Source of the DNA: Brachyspira alvinipulli ATCC 51933
GTDB taxonomy: Bacteria; Spirochaetota; Brachyspiria; Brachyspirales; Brachyspiraceae
Length of the DNA: 64,000 bases
Assembly: GCF_000518245.1 (NCBI RefSeq)
Contig: NZ_JADF01000019.1
Location: 62,001 to 126,000, forward strand
Direction: 5' to 3'
Shown: positions 1 to 9,290 of the stretch, one piece after another
How the letters are laid out: the number at the start of each line of letters is the position of its first letter
Position numbering within the stretch: position 1 is the stretch's first letter
Position numbers and translations under genes: made by a program
The notes under the pieces: generated by a model
The model's database searches: none
What the model was told of the DNA's origin: nothing
The model's input: only the letters and a program-made list of their open reading frames with translations

Positions 1-2
1 CA

Positions 3-1706
3 TTTGTTCTTAATGATTATGAAACTTTGTATAATGAAGGTCAGCTTAATAATAATGACTTATTATGTAATTATGTAAATTATAATATAGGATGCTTTTA
101 TTATTGTTTATACCTTGATAGTTTAAAAGATGATTTTTTTGAGAAATCTTTATTTTTCTTGTCTCATACAGATTATAATTTGGCTGTAACTGATTTGTAT
201 AGAATTAAGTATATAGAAAATCGAAACAATAAATATTTTGATTTGGCTTTAGAGTATATAAATAATAATTATAAATATGATATAAAAAATTTTTCAAAGA
301 AGGCAGAATTATATTATGAAAGATACAAAATAGATCATAATAATAAATATTTTGATATTGCTTTAGAAAATTATAATTATGCTTTGAATGTAAATATATA
401 TGATAAAACTTTATATTATAATTTAGCTCTTCTTCATCATACAAAACTTATAGAAAATAAAATACATGATTATAAAGAAGCTGAAAAAAATTATCTTACA
501 GCAATAGATTTAGATAATTCATATTTAAAGGCAATAGAGAATTTAGCTTTTTTATATTTATTTGCATACAGCATATATAATACAGATGATATATATAATA
601 GTTCTTTATCATGTTATGAAAGTGTATTAACTGATAATCCTAATTCTATTATAGCTTTGGAAGGTTTGGGATATTTATACTATCTTAAATCATATAAAAG
701 TGATAATGAATTAAAATATGATTATATTATTAAATCAATTCATTATTATGAGCATGCTTTATTTTTGGGGGCATCAATAGATTCTATTTATGAAAAATTT
801 AAAGATGCATATATTGTTTTGTTTAATTACTGTTCTGATAAGGTTTCTATAAATGAATATTTTGATAGATATATTAATATTCTTAAGGATGACAGAAATT
901 TAGCTAATAAGCATTTATTTATACTTAATAATGTTATGTATGATATGGATAAGAATATAAAGCATTTAATTAAGGCTGGCAAGTGCTTAAACAGTTTGAA
1001 AATGGATATATCTTCTATAAGGTTATGCGGCAAATTTTTTAAGTTGTTATTTGAAATTACTAAAAAACCAAAATACGGATTATTGGCAGTATTTTATTAT
1101 GAATATATGTCTAATATAGAAAAAAATAATGCTGATTATTATTTTGATTCTGGAATTTTATATCATAGACTTTATTTAAAAACAAAAAATTACGAATATG
1201 TTATTAGTGCTTTTCATTGCTACAGCAGGGTTTTAGATATAAATCCTAGTTATCCCAAATGCAATTATAATAGGGCATTGGTATTAAAATATTTATTTGA
1301 AAAGACTTTAAAAATAGATTATATAGAAAATGCATTTGAGAATTTGGTTCATTCTGTAAAACTTGGAAATGTAGAGGCTTATTCTTTAATTGCTGATGTT
1401 TATTTACTTCTTTATAAAAAGCATGAGAAAAAGGAAGAGTATTTGAATAAGGCTATAGATAATTATAATCTTTCTATAAAAAATAATTTTTACGGAAGAA
1501 ATGAATATGAAGTTTATTTCGGTATAGGTTTTTGTTATTATTTAAAATATAAAGTTCATAGAGAAATAGAAGATTATTTTAATAAGTCTTTAGAATATTA
1601 TAAATATGCTTTGAATGTTGATAAATATAATGGAAAAATAAAGAGGTTTATAAGATATTTATACATAGTAAAAAAGATTATTCCGCCTTCTTCTGGTATT
1701 AATTAA
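3..1706 (+). CDS. Tetratricopeptide-repeat protein (5' end outside window)
   Basis: The frame is open to the left edge, so the N-terminus lies outside the window; the first start-like codon inside (TTG at 27) is probably internal. About 560 visible residues form repeated helix pairs of the TPR type, with recurring 'YNLALLHH', 'A-E-Y' and 'ALNVN(I/K)Y' patterns spaced about 34-40 residues apart. Aromatic content is very high (Y, N, K). No signal peptide or catalytic motif is visible in the part seen. TPR proteins are protein-interaction scaffolds; no partner can be named. The gene is followed by a 99-bp gap before the NfeD-type gene. Confidence 0.8.
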   Translation, partial: FVLNDYETLYNEGQLNNNDLLCNYVNYNIGCFYYCLYLDSLKDDFFEKSLFFLSHTDYNLAVTDLYRIKYIENRNNKYFDLALEYINNNYKYDIKNFSKKAELYYERYKIDHNNKYFDIALENYNYALNVNIYDKTLYYNLALLHHTKLIENKIHDYKEAEKNYLTAIDLDNSYLKAIENLAFLYLFAYSIYNTDDIYNSSLSCYESVLTDNPNSIIALEGLGYLYYLKSYKSDNELKYDYIIKSIHYYEHALFLGASIDSIYEKFKDAYIVLFNYCSDKVSINEYFDRYINILKDDRNLANKHLFILNNVMYDMDKNIKHLIKAGKCLNSLKMDISSIRLCGKFFKLLFEITKKPKYGLLAVFYYEYMSNIEKNNADYYFDSGILYHRLYLKTKNYEYVISAFHCYSRVLDINPSYPKCNYNRALVLKYLFEKTLKIDYIENAFENLVHSVKLGNVEAYSLIADVYLLLYKKHEKKEEYLNKAIDNYNLSIKNNFYGRNEYEVYFGIGFCYYLKYKVHREIEDYFNKSLEYYKYALNVDKYNGKIKRFIRYLYIVKKIIPPSSGIN

Positions 1707-1805
1707 AATAATAATAAGTCAATTATTAAAGTTGAAAAAAATAAAACTTATACTAAAATATCTGTAATAGAATAAATATCTATTTTCTATAAGAGAGGGA
1801 AATTT

Positions 1806-3140
1806 ATGAAAAATATAAGAATATTTTTATTGAGTATTTTTATTTTAACATTATCGAATTTATTATACTCTGAAAATAATAAAGTATATGTAATAAATAA
1901 ACTTGAGTTTCAAGAAGTTAATAGATGGTATGCCGGATATATAAAAAAGTCAATAGATAAAGCTAATGAAGATAATGCAGATTTAATAATACTTGAACTT
2001 GATACTCCCGGAGGTCTTTTATCTTCTGCTTTGTCTATAAAAAATTATATAATAGAAAGCGAAGTTCCTGTTGTTGTTTATATTAATAAGAATGCATTAT
2101 CTGCCGGTGCTTTAATATCATTGAGTGCTAAAGAGATTTATATGTCTGACGGCAGTGTAATAGGTGCGGCAACTCCTGTTTATTTGAATGGAGATGAGGT
2201 AAAAAAAGCAGGAGAGAAAGAAGTTAGTGCTATGCGTGCTGCCATGAGAGCATCAGCAGAAGCAACAAAAAAGAATACTAAAGCAGCTGAGGCTATGGTT
2301 GATGAGACTATAGTTTTAACTAAAGGAGAAGATGGTATTGATTTGGATGATAAAACTCTTCTTACTTTAAGTGCCGATGAAGCTATAAAAATAAATATAG
2401 CAGATAAGAAAGCTAATTCAATAAAAGAGATAATAGAATTAAAGGGGCTTTCTGATAATTCAGAGATTATAACAGTTGAAGAAGAGAATTATGATTTTAT
2501 ATTAAGATTTTTATTGAATCCATTTGTATTAAGTTTATTAATGTCAATCGGTATAGCAGGAATATATTTAGAGATAAAAACTCCTGGTTTCGGGGTAGGG
2601 GGAGTAACTGCCATAATAGCATTTTCAATATTTTTCTTTGTGCAGTTTTTTTCAGGAGACAGCAGTTTATTAGAGCCTGCAATATTTTTATTGGGTGCTG
2701 TTCTTATTTGTGTTGAGATATTTCTTATACCAGGTTTTGGGATTACAGGAATACTTGGAATAATTGCTATATTGGCAAGCGTGTTTATGTCTTTTGGAAT
2801 ACATAATATAGCCATAGCTGTATTTGTTATATTTATTTCTTTAATAATAGATATAATACTTATAATACTTATAGCTAGATTTATGACTAAATCCAAAGAG
2901 TTTAAAAATAAAATCACATTAAGCAGCGATACAGCAGGGTATCATTCAAGTGTTTCTTATAATCATTTACTCAATAGGGAAGGTGTAGCGGATACTTTTT
3001 TCAGACCTGCAGGATATATAATAATAGATAATAAAAGATACGATGCTGTTAGCGAGGGCGAATTTATAGACAAAGGAAGCAATTTGAAAGTTATTCTAGT
3101 TGAGGGAAATAGAATTGTTGTAAAGAAACTTAATGACTAA
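1806..3140 (+). CDS. NfeD-family membrane serine protease (ClpP-like, nodulation-efficiency D)
   Basis: The 444-residue protein starts with a signal peptide (MKNIRIFLLSIFILTLSNLLYS). A ClpP/crotonase-fold protease domain follows with 'ELDTPGGL' and the nucleophile segment 'NALSAGALISLSA', and a lysine-bearing helix lies 45-60 residues later. In archaeal and bacterial NfeD1b (STOPP) proteins a Ser-Lys dyad cleaves hydrophobic membrane-protein substrates. Four hydrophobic helices lie at about residues 230-360, and a C-terminal soluble domain resembles the NfeD OB fold ('GYIIIDNKRYDAVSEGEFIDKGSNLKVI'-type, here split by context). NfeD is often paired with a stomatin/SPFH gene, but none is adjacent. 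The start is supported by an AGAGAGG ribosome site just upstream. Confidence 0.88.
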   Translation: MKNIRIFLLSIFILTLSNLLYSENNKVYVINKLEFQEVNRWYAGYIKKSIDKANEDNADLIILELDTPGGLLSSALSIKNYIIESEVPVVVYINKNALSAGALISLSAKEIYMSDGSVIGAATPVYLNGDEVKKAGEKEVSAMRAAMRASAEATKKNTKAAEAMVDETIVLTKGEDGIDLDDKTLLTLSADEAIKINIADKKANSIKEIIELKGLSDNSEIITVEEENYDFILRFLLNPFVLSLLMSIGIAGIYLEIKTPGFGVGGVTAIIAFSIFFFVQFFSGDSSLLEPAIFLLGAVLICVEIFLIPGFGITGILGIIAILASVFMSFGIHNIAIAVFVIFISLIIDIILIILIARFMTKSKEFKNKITLSSDTAGYHSSVSYNHLLNREGVADTFFRPAGYIIIDNKRYDAVSEGEFIDKGSNLKVILVEGNRIVVKKLND

Positions 3141-3147
3141 AATAATA

Positions 3148-3186
3148 TAAGCTAGAAATATAAACAAACTATAAATTTCTAGCTTA
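3148..3186 (+). terminator. Inverted repeat downstream of the NfeD-family gene
   Basis: Perfect 12-bp arms TAAGCTAGAAAT and ATTTCTAGCTTA flank a 15-base loop, directly after the nfeD-type stop. The tail is AT-rich rather than a clean U-tract, so it may also stabilise the transcript end. It lies 47 bases before the end of the convergent small gene. Confidence 0.6.
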
Positions 3187-3232
3187 AAATTTATTTATAT
3201 AATTCATGAAGTTCTCCAATGCTAAAATCATA

Positions 3233-3469
3233 TTAAGCAAGTGAACTGAAAGCTCTTACTGATGCAATATCTATTCTAAGCTGAAGTACATATCTTTTAC
3301 CATCACGGCCTATAGCATAAGTGTATCTGCTTGATAGAGGAGATATGCCGCTTCCTTGCTGACTAATCTTCTGAGGATTATTTGTATTTTGAACTGATGA
3401 TATATTTGCTCTTGGTGAAACTGCTGCTGCAGGTTGTTGCTGTACATTATTTATTTTATTAATAGTCAT
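3233..3469 (-). CDS. Small hypothetical protein with a SprA-like 'DGKRY' segment
   Basis: This is a 78-residue protein with a good ribosome site (AAAGGAG, 9 bases before ATG), so it is likely translated. The N-terminal half is low-complexity (Q, P, A, S, N). The second half contains 'YTYAIGRDGKRYVLQLRIDI', which loosely recalls the stretch after the metal-binding motif in SprA-related putative metalloproteases, where a Y-x-GPDGKRYAVGGEVxID pattern is typical. The HExxH-type motif itself is absent. Function is unknown. It is transcribed away from recX, sharing a short intergenic region. Confidence 0.55.
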   Translation of the reverse strand: MTINKINNVQQQPAAAVSPRANISSVQNTNNPQKISQQGSGISPLSSRYTYAIGRDGKRYVLQLRIDIASVRAFSSLA

Positions 3470-3547
3470 ACTAATAACTCCTTTTATTTAGTACTTTAAC
3501 CGTATATATTAACGGTAATATAAAAAAAACCTTAACAACTTTATTTT

Positions 3548-4201
3548 GTGCTTGCAAAACATATCATTTATTATATTATTTCATACATGGTTATTTTAAA
3601 AATGAAATTAAAAGGCGATAAAATATACATAAAAGTATCAGGCGGCGATGTATTCAGCATACCAAAAAATGGTACTTATGAGCTTGATATATATGAGGGA
3701 ATGGAAATAGAATATGAAGAGATACCTCATATAAGAAATAAAGCTTATGAATCTGCGGCAAGAAAATCTGCTGTGTCAATTTTAAAACGCGGTTTTATAA
3801 GCGAGGGAATGCTTAGAGAAAAATTATCTAAAAAAGGTCATAAAAAAAGATTTATAAGCTATGCTGTTGCTTACTGCAAAGAATATGATTTAATAGATGA
3901 TAAAAGATTTGTAAAGATAGCTATTAACAGTTTAAAACTTAAAGGCAAAAGCAAAAGGCATATTATAGACTATTTAAAGAAATGCAAAATAAAAAGTTCA
4001 TTAATAGAAAGAGCAGAAAACTCAATAAGCGATAAAAGCGATGAGAGAGCATTAAAAGAGGCTATAAAAAAATATTATAGAGTTTATGAGCATAAAGATA
4101 AAAAGGAAGATTATATTATAAAAGCTCTTATGAGAAAGGGTTTTAAATATGATAGAATAAAATATTTAGTAGGCAAATATTTAGAAAAAAAGAAAAAATA
4201 A
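3548..4201 (+). CDS. recX: Regulatory protein RecX
   Basis: The protein of up to 217 residues has the three-helix repeats of RecX: 'AARKSAVSILKRGFISEGMLREKLSKKGH' followed by 'YDLIDDKRFVKIAINSLKLKGKSKRHIIDYLKK' and a C-terminal 'ALMRKGFKYDRIKYLV'. RecX caps RecA filaments and damps recombinase and coprotease activity. The listed start is GTG at 3548; ATGs at 3587 and 3602 are equally plausible and give a family-typical N-terminus (MKLKGDKIYIKV). No strong ribosome site decides among them. recA is not in the window. Confidence 0.85.
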   Translation: MLAKHIIYYIISYMVILKMKLKGDKIYIKVSGGDVFSIPKNGTYELDIYEGMEIEYEEIPHIRNKAYESAARKSAVSILKRGFISEGMLREKLSKKGHKKRFISYAVAYCKEYDLIDDKRFVKIAINSLKLKGKSKRHIIDYLKKCKIKSSLIERAENSISDKSDERALKEAIKKYYRVYEHKDKKEDYIIKALMRKGFKYDRIKYLVGKYLEKKKK

Positions 4202-4226
4202 GCCCGCATATATTTTGCAGGCTTAT
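4198..4226 (-). terminator. Rho-independent terminator for purA
   Basis: A 10-bp stem with one mismatch (ATAAGCCCGC / GCAGGCTTAT) sits 14 bases past the purA stop. On the minus strand it is followed by a T-rich run (the complement of the A-rich recX 3' end). It overlaps the recX stop codon. Confidence 0.7.
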
Positions 4227-4240
4227 AAAAAAATCAATTA

Positions 4241-5524
4241 TTAAAAAATATTTTTTACTATTATAGTTTCTTCTCTTCCGGCACCTACTGATACAATAGA
4301 GATATCTGTTTCAATTACTTCGCTTAATCTTTTTAAATATTTTTTAGCATTTTCCGGAAGCTTATTATATTCTCTTATATCTCTTGTGCTAGTTTTCCAG
4401 CCTTCAAATTCTTCGTATACAGGCTCTGCTTTTGAAAGCACTTCTAAATCTGCAGGATATCCTTCTAATATTTTACCATTATATTTATAGGCAACACATA
4501 TTTTTAGTTTATCCAATTCATCTAATATATCAAGTCTTGTAATAGCTATAGAATCAAGTCCGTTCACATAAGAAGCATATTTAACAACGCATGCATCAAG
4601 CCATCCGCATCTTCTAGCTCTTCCTGTAACAGTACCGTATTCTCCGCCTTTATCTCTTATAGCCTGTCCTATTTCATCATGCAGTTCTGAAGGGAAAGGA
4701 CCTTCTCCAACCCTTGTAGAATAAGCTTTTACAACGCCTATAACATTATCAATTTTTCTAGGACCTACACCCGAACCTGTACAAGCTCCGCCTGCAGCAG
4801 GGTAGGATGATGTTACAAAAGGATAAGTTCCATGATCCAAATCAAGCATAGTTGCCTGAGCACCTTCAAATAATATATTTTTCTTTTCTTTAATAGCTTT
4901 ATTTAATATTGTAGTAGTATCAGCAACATAAGGCTTTAATCTCTCGGCATATTCCAAATATTCTTTTAAAAGCTCATCATAATTAACGCCTTCATGATTA
5001 TAAAGTTTTTTAAGAAGTTTATTTTTAAGTTCTACATTAAACTTTAATTTTTTAGCGAATGTTTCTTTATTCATAAGATCGGATATTCTAATTCCTAAAC
5101 GGCTTGCCTTATCCATATAGCATGGACCTATTCCGTTTTTAGTTGTTCCAAGTTTATTTTCTCCTAAATCTTCTTCCTGAAGTTCATCAAGTATTTTATG
5201 ATAAGGCATTAATACATGAGCTCTGTCTGAAATTTTAAGATTTGACATATTTACTTTTTTTTCTATAAGAGCATCTATTTCATCCAAAAAAACTTTAGGT
5301 TCTATTACTACTCCATTTCCTATAATGCATACTTTATCTTTATGAAGTATGCCTGAAGGAAGAAGCCTTAATTTATATTTAATATTATTAACTACAACAG
5401 TATGTCCTGCATTACTTCCGCCCTGAGAACGCACAACATATTCGCATTTTCCGGCAAGATAGTCTACTATTTTTCCCTTACCCTCATCTCCCCATTGGGT
5501 ACCTACTATGATTACTGAAGCCAT
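4241..5524 (-). CDS. purA: Adenylosuccinate synthetase
   Basis: PurA makes adenylosuccinate from IMP and aspartate with GTP, the first committed step to AMP. The N-terminus MASVIIVGTQWGDEGKGKIVD carries the GTP-binding P-loop, and 'GSNAGHTVVV', 'NGIGPCYMDKASRLGIR', 'DHGTYPFVTSS' and 'TVTGRARRCGWLD' are all family signatures. I placed the start at 5524 (MASVII) rather than an in-frame codon 36 bases upstream, because AAAGGAG lies at normal spacing before this ATG and the family begins here. Length (427 residues) is normal. Confidence 0.97.
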   Translation of the reverse strand: MASVIIVGTQWGDEGKGKIVDYLAGKCEYVVRSQGGSNAGHTVVVNNIKYKLRLLPSGILHKDKVCIIGNGVVIEPKVFLDEIDALIEKKVNMSNLKISDRAHVLMPYHKILDELQEEDLGENKLGTTKNGIGPCYMDKASRLGIRISDLMNKETFAKKLKFNVELKNKLLKKLYNHEGVNYDELLKEYLEYAERLKPYVADTTTILNKAIKEKKNILFEGAQATMLDLDHGTYPFVTSSYPAAGGACTGSGVGPRKIDNVIGVVKAYSTRVGEGPFPSELHDEIGQAIRDKGGEYGTVTGRARRCGWLDACVVKYASYVNGLDSIAITRLDILDELDKLKICVAYKYNGKILEGYPADLEVLSKAEPVYEEFEGWKTSTRDIREYNKLPENAKKYLKRLSEVIETDISIVSVGAGREETIIVKNIF

Positions 5525-5708
5525 ATGTTCAAACTCCTTTCTATAGATAGTGTAAAACACACAAAGGCAATTATATAAATTTTTGATAAGAATTTCAAGA
5601 TACTTTGAATAGAAATATTTATTTTATATAAAATAGATATGTAACTTTTTTAAATTATTGGTAAAATATAAAGGTGTTTTATTTTAATATAAGTAAAGGA
5701 TTTATAAT

Positions 5709-7271
5709 ATGAATGAAAATTTAGATTGGCAATTACATCAAATGCATAATGAAGGCAGACATCATGATATAATAAAACTTATATTATCGCTTCCTGAGGA
5801 GAGTTTGGACGATGATTTAAAAGGACTTCTTGCTGTTGCCTATAACAATACTGGTAAATTTGATTTGGCAATAGAAACACTTAATTCTTTAAGCGAAGAA
5901 ACTAGAAATCATCATACTTGGTTTTATAAAATATCTTATGCTTATTTAGGTAAAACAGATATAGGCAATGCTTCTTATAATATAGAAAAGGCAATATCTA
6001 TTCTTGAAATTAATAAGCCAAATATAAGTATAGAAGAATATAATTATTATAACAATTTATATAATGGATTTAAAGAAGAGATAAAAAAAGATGGTATGCA
6101 TTATACAGCAAACAGTGTTGATATTAATGATGCCGATTCTATCATAAAGGATATATCATCTATTTTATCTAATGATGTAGAACATGAAATAGTGGAAGGA
6201 AGTATTGTTATAAAGGATTGGAATGTATTTATAAATGCTTATATAGATCAAGTCAATGACAGAAGTGCTACGGTAAATTATTATATATCAAGTCCTAATT
6301 GGGATAGAGATATATTTGAATGCTGTGCTAGTATAGGAAAGGATGCTAATACTGCACTTGGTCTTTCAAATGGAAGTTTTGTATTTGGTATAATGACTGG
6401 AATAAAAGCTATGAATGAAGGCAGAATACTTGATGAGGCGGAAAGTGAATTTGCAGGAAAAAAACATAAATGGAAAGTTTATACAAGTAATATTGTTAAT
6501 ATGGGAAACAATAACGGTGTGCCTAAAAATGTTAATACTTATTGGAATATGTTTAAAGATGATATATTAAAACGTATAGGAAATCAAAAAATTTGCTACA
6601 TAAAAATATATGGGGCAAAAGCTAAGAATGATTATTCCATAGGAGAGCTTAGAATAAATGATGTTAATATACCAGAGCTCAGCGATAAAATGAATGAGTA
6701 TGTTAAGACTTGGGGAGAAACTGATTTTTCATCTGATAAGCAGTTTTTCTTTTTGGTTCAGGAAGAAGAAACTTATACTCCTTATCCATACAGCAATGAA
6801 GAGATTTTTAATTTTGTTCAGCAGTATTCAAACATTGTTTTAAACTTAGAAGAAACAGATGATGCTTATGAAAAACTTGAGGATATGGCTTATGATTTAG
6901 TAAAAGATAATAGTTTAGCTGTTGATTTATTTTTATTTTTGCCGGAAATATGTGCTGATAATGAGTTTTTTAATGAACTTCATTCTGGAGAGAAAATCAA
7001 TTTTATTTTTGGATCAAAAGAAAAAAATCAAACAGTGTATAAGACTCAGCTTTATACATATTACCTTATTAATAATTATATTTTTGAACTTTTTAGAAAT
7101 GGTATGTTTAATGGAAAAGAAAATGAGATTTATGCTAAGTTTATAAATATGAGTGCTTTATATAATATATATATACAAATAAAGGAAGATTATGAAAAGA
7201 AAAATAAAAAACTTGAAAATCTTGAAGTAAATTTAAGCTATAATGTATCTGATTCTTATATATTATGCTGA
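5709..7271 (+). CDS. Hypothetical protein with N-terminal TPR-like region (possible DUF6348-like core)
   Basis: This is a cytosolic protein of 520 residues. Residues 1-120 look like TPR helices ('LLAVAYNNTGKFDLAIETLNSL', 'WFYKISYAYLGKTDIGNASYNIEKAI'). The middle (about 160-350) is an alpha/beta domain with 'FECCASIGKDANTALGLSNGSFVFG' and 'KICYIKIYGAKAKNDYS', which I associate only weakly with the DUF6348 type. The C-terminal third is helical. There is no signal peptide and no catalytic motif I recognise. A ribosome site AAAGGA precedes the ATG. It is monocistronic as far as visible. Confidence 0.6.
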   Translation: MNENLDWQLHQMHNEGRHHDIIKLILSLPEESLDDDLKGLLAVAYNNTGKFDLAIETLNSLSEETRNHHTWFYKISYAYLGKTDIGNASYNIEKAISILEINKPNISIEEYNYYNNLYNGFKEEIKKDGMHYTANSVDINDADSIIKDISSILSNDVEHEIVEGSIVIKDWNVFINAYIDQVNDRSATVNYYISSPNWDRDIFECCASIGKDANTALGLSNGSFVFGIMTGIKAMNEGRILDEAESEFAGKKHKWKVYTSNIVNMGNNNGVPKNVNTYWNMFKDDILKRIGNQKICYIKIYGAKAKNDYSIGELRINDVNIPELSDKMNEYVKTWGETDFSSDKQFFFLVQEEETYTPYPYSNEEIFNFVQQYSNIVLNLEETDDAYEKLEDMAYDLVKDNSLAVDLFLFLPEICADNEFFNELHSGEKINFIFGSKEKNQTVYKTQLYTYYLINNYIFELFRNGMFNGKENEIYAKFINMSALYNIYIQIKEDYEKKNKKLENLEVNLSYNVSDSYILC

Positions 7272-7384
7272 TAATAAACTATAAATAAAAAGTATAATTT
7301 GATATAATACAAAAATATAAATTATAGTATTGATTATATCCTAAGTGTTAATATAATTAATAAAAAACATTAAGGATATAATAT

Positions 7385-7951
7385 ATGGAAATGAAAGAGT
7401 TTATTGAGTATTGCAGAGAGGGTAACCCTATAAGAAGCACAGAGAAAGAGAAGGGTGCTTTGCTATTTCAATGTTCTCATGAGGCAATGAAAATAACAAG
7501 TAAATTAAATAATAAATACAATACTTCAGATGAGGTTAGAAAGCTATTTGAAGAACTTACAGGAAGAGAAATTGATCCAAGTTTCATGTGCTTTCCTCCT
7601 TTTTATACAGATTTTGGAAAAAATATTATTATAGGAAAAAATGTATTTATAAACATGAATTGCAATTTTCAAGACAGAGGCGGTATAATAATAGGGGACG
7701 GTACTCAAATAGGTATGAATGTAGCTATATCTACTTTAAATCATGGTTTTAATTTAGATGACAGAGATGTTACTTATGCGTCAAAAGTAGTTATAGGGAA
7801 GAATGTATGGATAGGCTCTGGTGTATCTATAGTTCCTAATGTAACTATAGGGGATAATTCGATAATAGCATCTGGTGCTGTTGTAACTAAGGATATACCT
7901 TCAAATGTACTTGTTGGCGGAGTTCCTGCGAGAATTATAAAAAATATATAA
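7385..7951 (+). CDS. Hexapeptide-repeat O-acetyltransferase (maltose/galactoside acetyltransferase type)
   Basis: The 188-residue protein has a left-handed beta-helix made of hexapeptides ('IIIGKNVFINMNCNF', 'GIIIGDGTQIGMNVAI', 'VVIGKNVWIGSGVSIVPNVTIGDNSIIASGAVVTKD'). The 'TLNHGF' segment carries the catalytic-type histidine of LacA/Maa enzymes, which move acetyl from acetyl-CoA to a sugar hydroxyl. An N-terminal helical Maa-type region is present. The real sugar acceptor cannot be told. The gene ends 9 bases before the end of the convergent hsdS. Confidence 0.85.
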   Translation: MEMKEFIEYCREGNPIRSTEKEKGALLFQCSHEAMKITSKLNNKYNTSDEVRKLFEELTGREIDPSFMCFPPFYTDFGKNIIIGKNVFINMNCNFQDRGGIIIGDGTQIGMNVAISTLNHGFNLDDRDVTYASKVVIGKNVWIGSGVSIVPNVTIGDNSIIASGAVVTKDIPSNVLVGGVPARIIKNI

Positions 7952-7960
7952 TTTTGAATT

Positions 7961-9088
7961 TTAGAAAATATTGTTTTTAAATAGTTTTTGCATAATTCCT
8001 TTTTTCTGCTGCTTATGCAAATGAAGAAGCATTTTTAAATTATCAATTTGCTTATCTATAATAAATATAAGTTCTGATATTTTATTTTGCTCTTCAATGC
8101 TAGGCAGCTTTATTGTCATATCTGTTAATGTGCTTAAAACTATATAAGGAGTATTTCCTTTGTTTCTTTCTTTTTTGATTTTTTGTTTTAAAAATAAATC
8201 TAAATAATATTTTATGTATTTTATATTTTCTGTAAAATCCATTAATACATAAGTTCTTTGATAAGCATTAAATTTTCCTTTATAATAATGAATATAACCC
8301 ACATAAGCCCCGTTTCCTGATATAAGCAATGCTTCTCCATCAAATGCATAGGTATTTATTGTATAATATTCCTTAGCACATGTATAGAATCTGTATTTTC
8401 CATTTTCCTCCATAGCATTGGCATCAAGTTTTCCTGTTTTTATACTTCTGCTTATTTCGGATAATTTTTTAACTCTCCATTTATCATTGAATTCTTTAAA
8501 TCTTACTTCTCCGCTTAAAAGTTTCTGCATAACTCCTTTTTTATATAATTCCTTTTTTTCTATTAATTGATTAAGATTTTCTATTACATTATCGCATATT
8601 GTAAGTATTTCTGCTATGCGTTTTTGTTCCTCGATTGGCGGCAGTGCAATGCGGCATTCTCCTATTTCATGCATATTTATCTTTTTTGGAAATGCGGCAT
8701 GCAGTGTTTTTGAAATAAGTTCTTTTTGAAAATTACAGGATAGTATTGAATAATACAAATATTTATAATAAACATCTTTATTTATATTTGTAAATAAACA
8801 TACCGTTACATAATAGGCTATATCTTCATCTTTTTGAACAATTGCAGGAATGCCTATATTTCCTATTCTGGTCATAAATATATCATTTTTTTTAGCTTTA
8901 ATTTTGTATAAATTATTATAATCTTCTTTTGATATAAATTTATTGCTGCTGTGTATATTATTAATGTTTTCTGCACTTATAAATTTTATTCCGCTTTTTG
9001 TGTATTTTGGCGTAGTATGTATTCCATCTTGTATAGTGCATATTTCTTTAAGTTTTACTATACGCAGATTTTTTTTATTATGCTTCAT
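7961..9088 (-). CDS. hsdS: Type I restriction-modification specificity subunit HsdS (orphan)
   Basis: The 375-residue protein has the standard HsdS plan. Target-recognition domain 1 (about 10-150) is followed by the conserved helix 'PPIEEQKRIAEILTICDNVIENLN...YKKGVMQKLLSGEVRF'; domain 2 (about 205-325) is followed by a second copy 'PSIEEQNKISELIFIIDKQIDNL...KKGIMQKLF'. HsdS chooses the two half-sites recognised by the HsdM2S methylase. No hsdM or hsdR is adjacent, so it is an orphan here; it may supply alternative specificity to a complex encoded elsewhere, or be a remnant. It is intact and not frameshifted. Confidence 0.87.
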   Translation of the reverse strand: MKHNKKNLRIVKLKEICTIQDGIHTTPKYTKSGIKFISAENINNIHSSNKFISKEDYNNLYKIKAKKNDIFMTRIGNIGIPAIVQKDEDIAYYVTVCLFTNINKDVYYKYLYYSILSCNFQKELISKTLHAAFPKKINMHEIGECRIALPPIEEQKRIAEILTICDNVIENLNQLIEKKELYKKGVMQKLLSGEVRFKEFNDKWRVKKLSEISRSIKTGKLDANAMEENGKYRFYTCAKEYYTINTYAFDGEALLISGNGAYVGYIHYYKGKFNAYQRTYVLMDFTENIKYIKYYLDLFLKQKIKKERNKGNTPYIVLSTLTDMTIKLPSIEEQNKISELIFIIDKQIDNLKMLLHLHKQQKKGIMQKLFKNNIF

Positions 9089-9204
9089 AAAAAAACCTGA
9101 ATGATTATTTAAAATATAGTATAAATAATAATATTAATTTATTCAACTGTATTATAATTTTATTAATTTTATGTTATACTACAAGACTATGAAGATCATA
9201 ATTT

Positions 9205-9246
9205 GAATGATTTTTATAATGTGTAACTTAATAAGTAAAATCATTC
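9205..9246. repeat. Inverted repeat upstream of a small lipoprotein gene
   Basis: Perfect 10-bp arms GAATGATTTT and AAAATCATTC are separated by 22 bases, about 45 bases before the lipoprotein start at 9291 and about 120 bases upstream of hsdS. It could be an operator for either divergent gene or a transcript leader hairpin; nothing distinguishes these. Confidence 0.45.
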
Positions 9247-9290
9247 TACCGATAATATACAAAAAGTTTATGTAATTTTGGAATTTATTT

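Noticed and set aside
2489-2917. 142-codon antisense ORF inside the NfeD-type gene
   Set aside because: It mirrors hydrophobic codons of a well-supported gene on the other strand and has no ribosome site.
9205-9246. Attachment site of a mobile element
   Set aside because: It is a single inverted repeat without a matching copy or integrase nearby.
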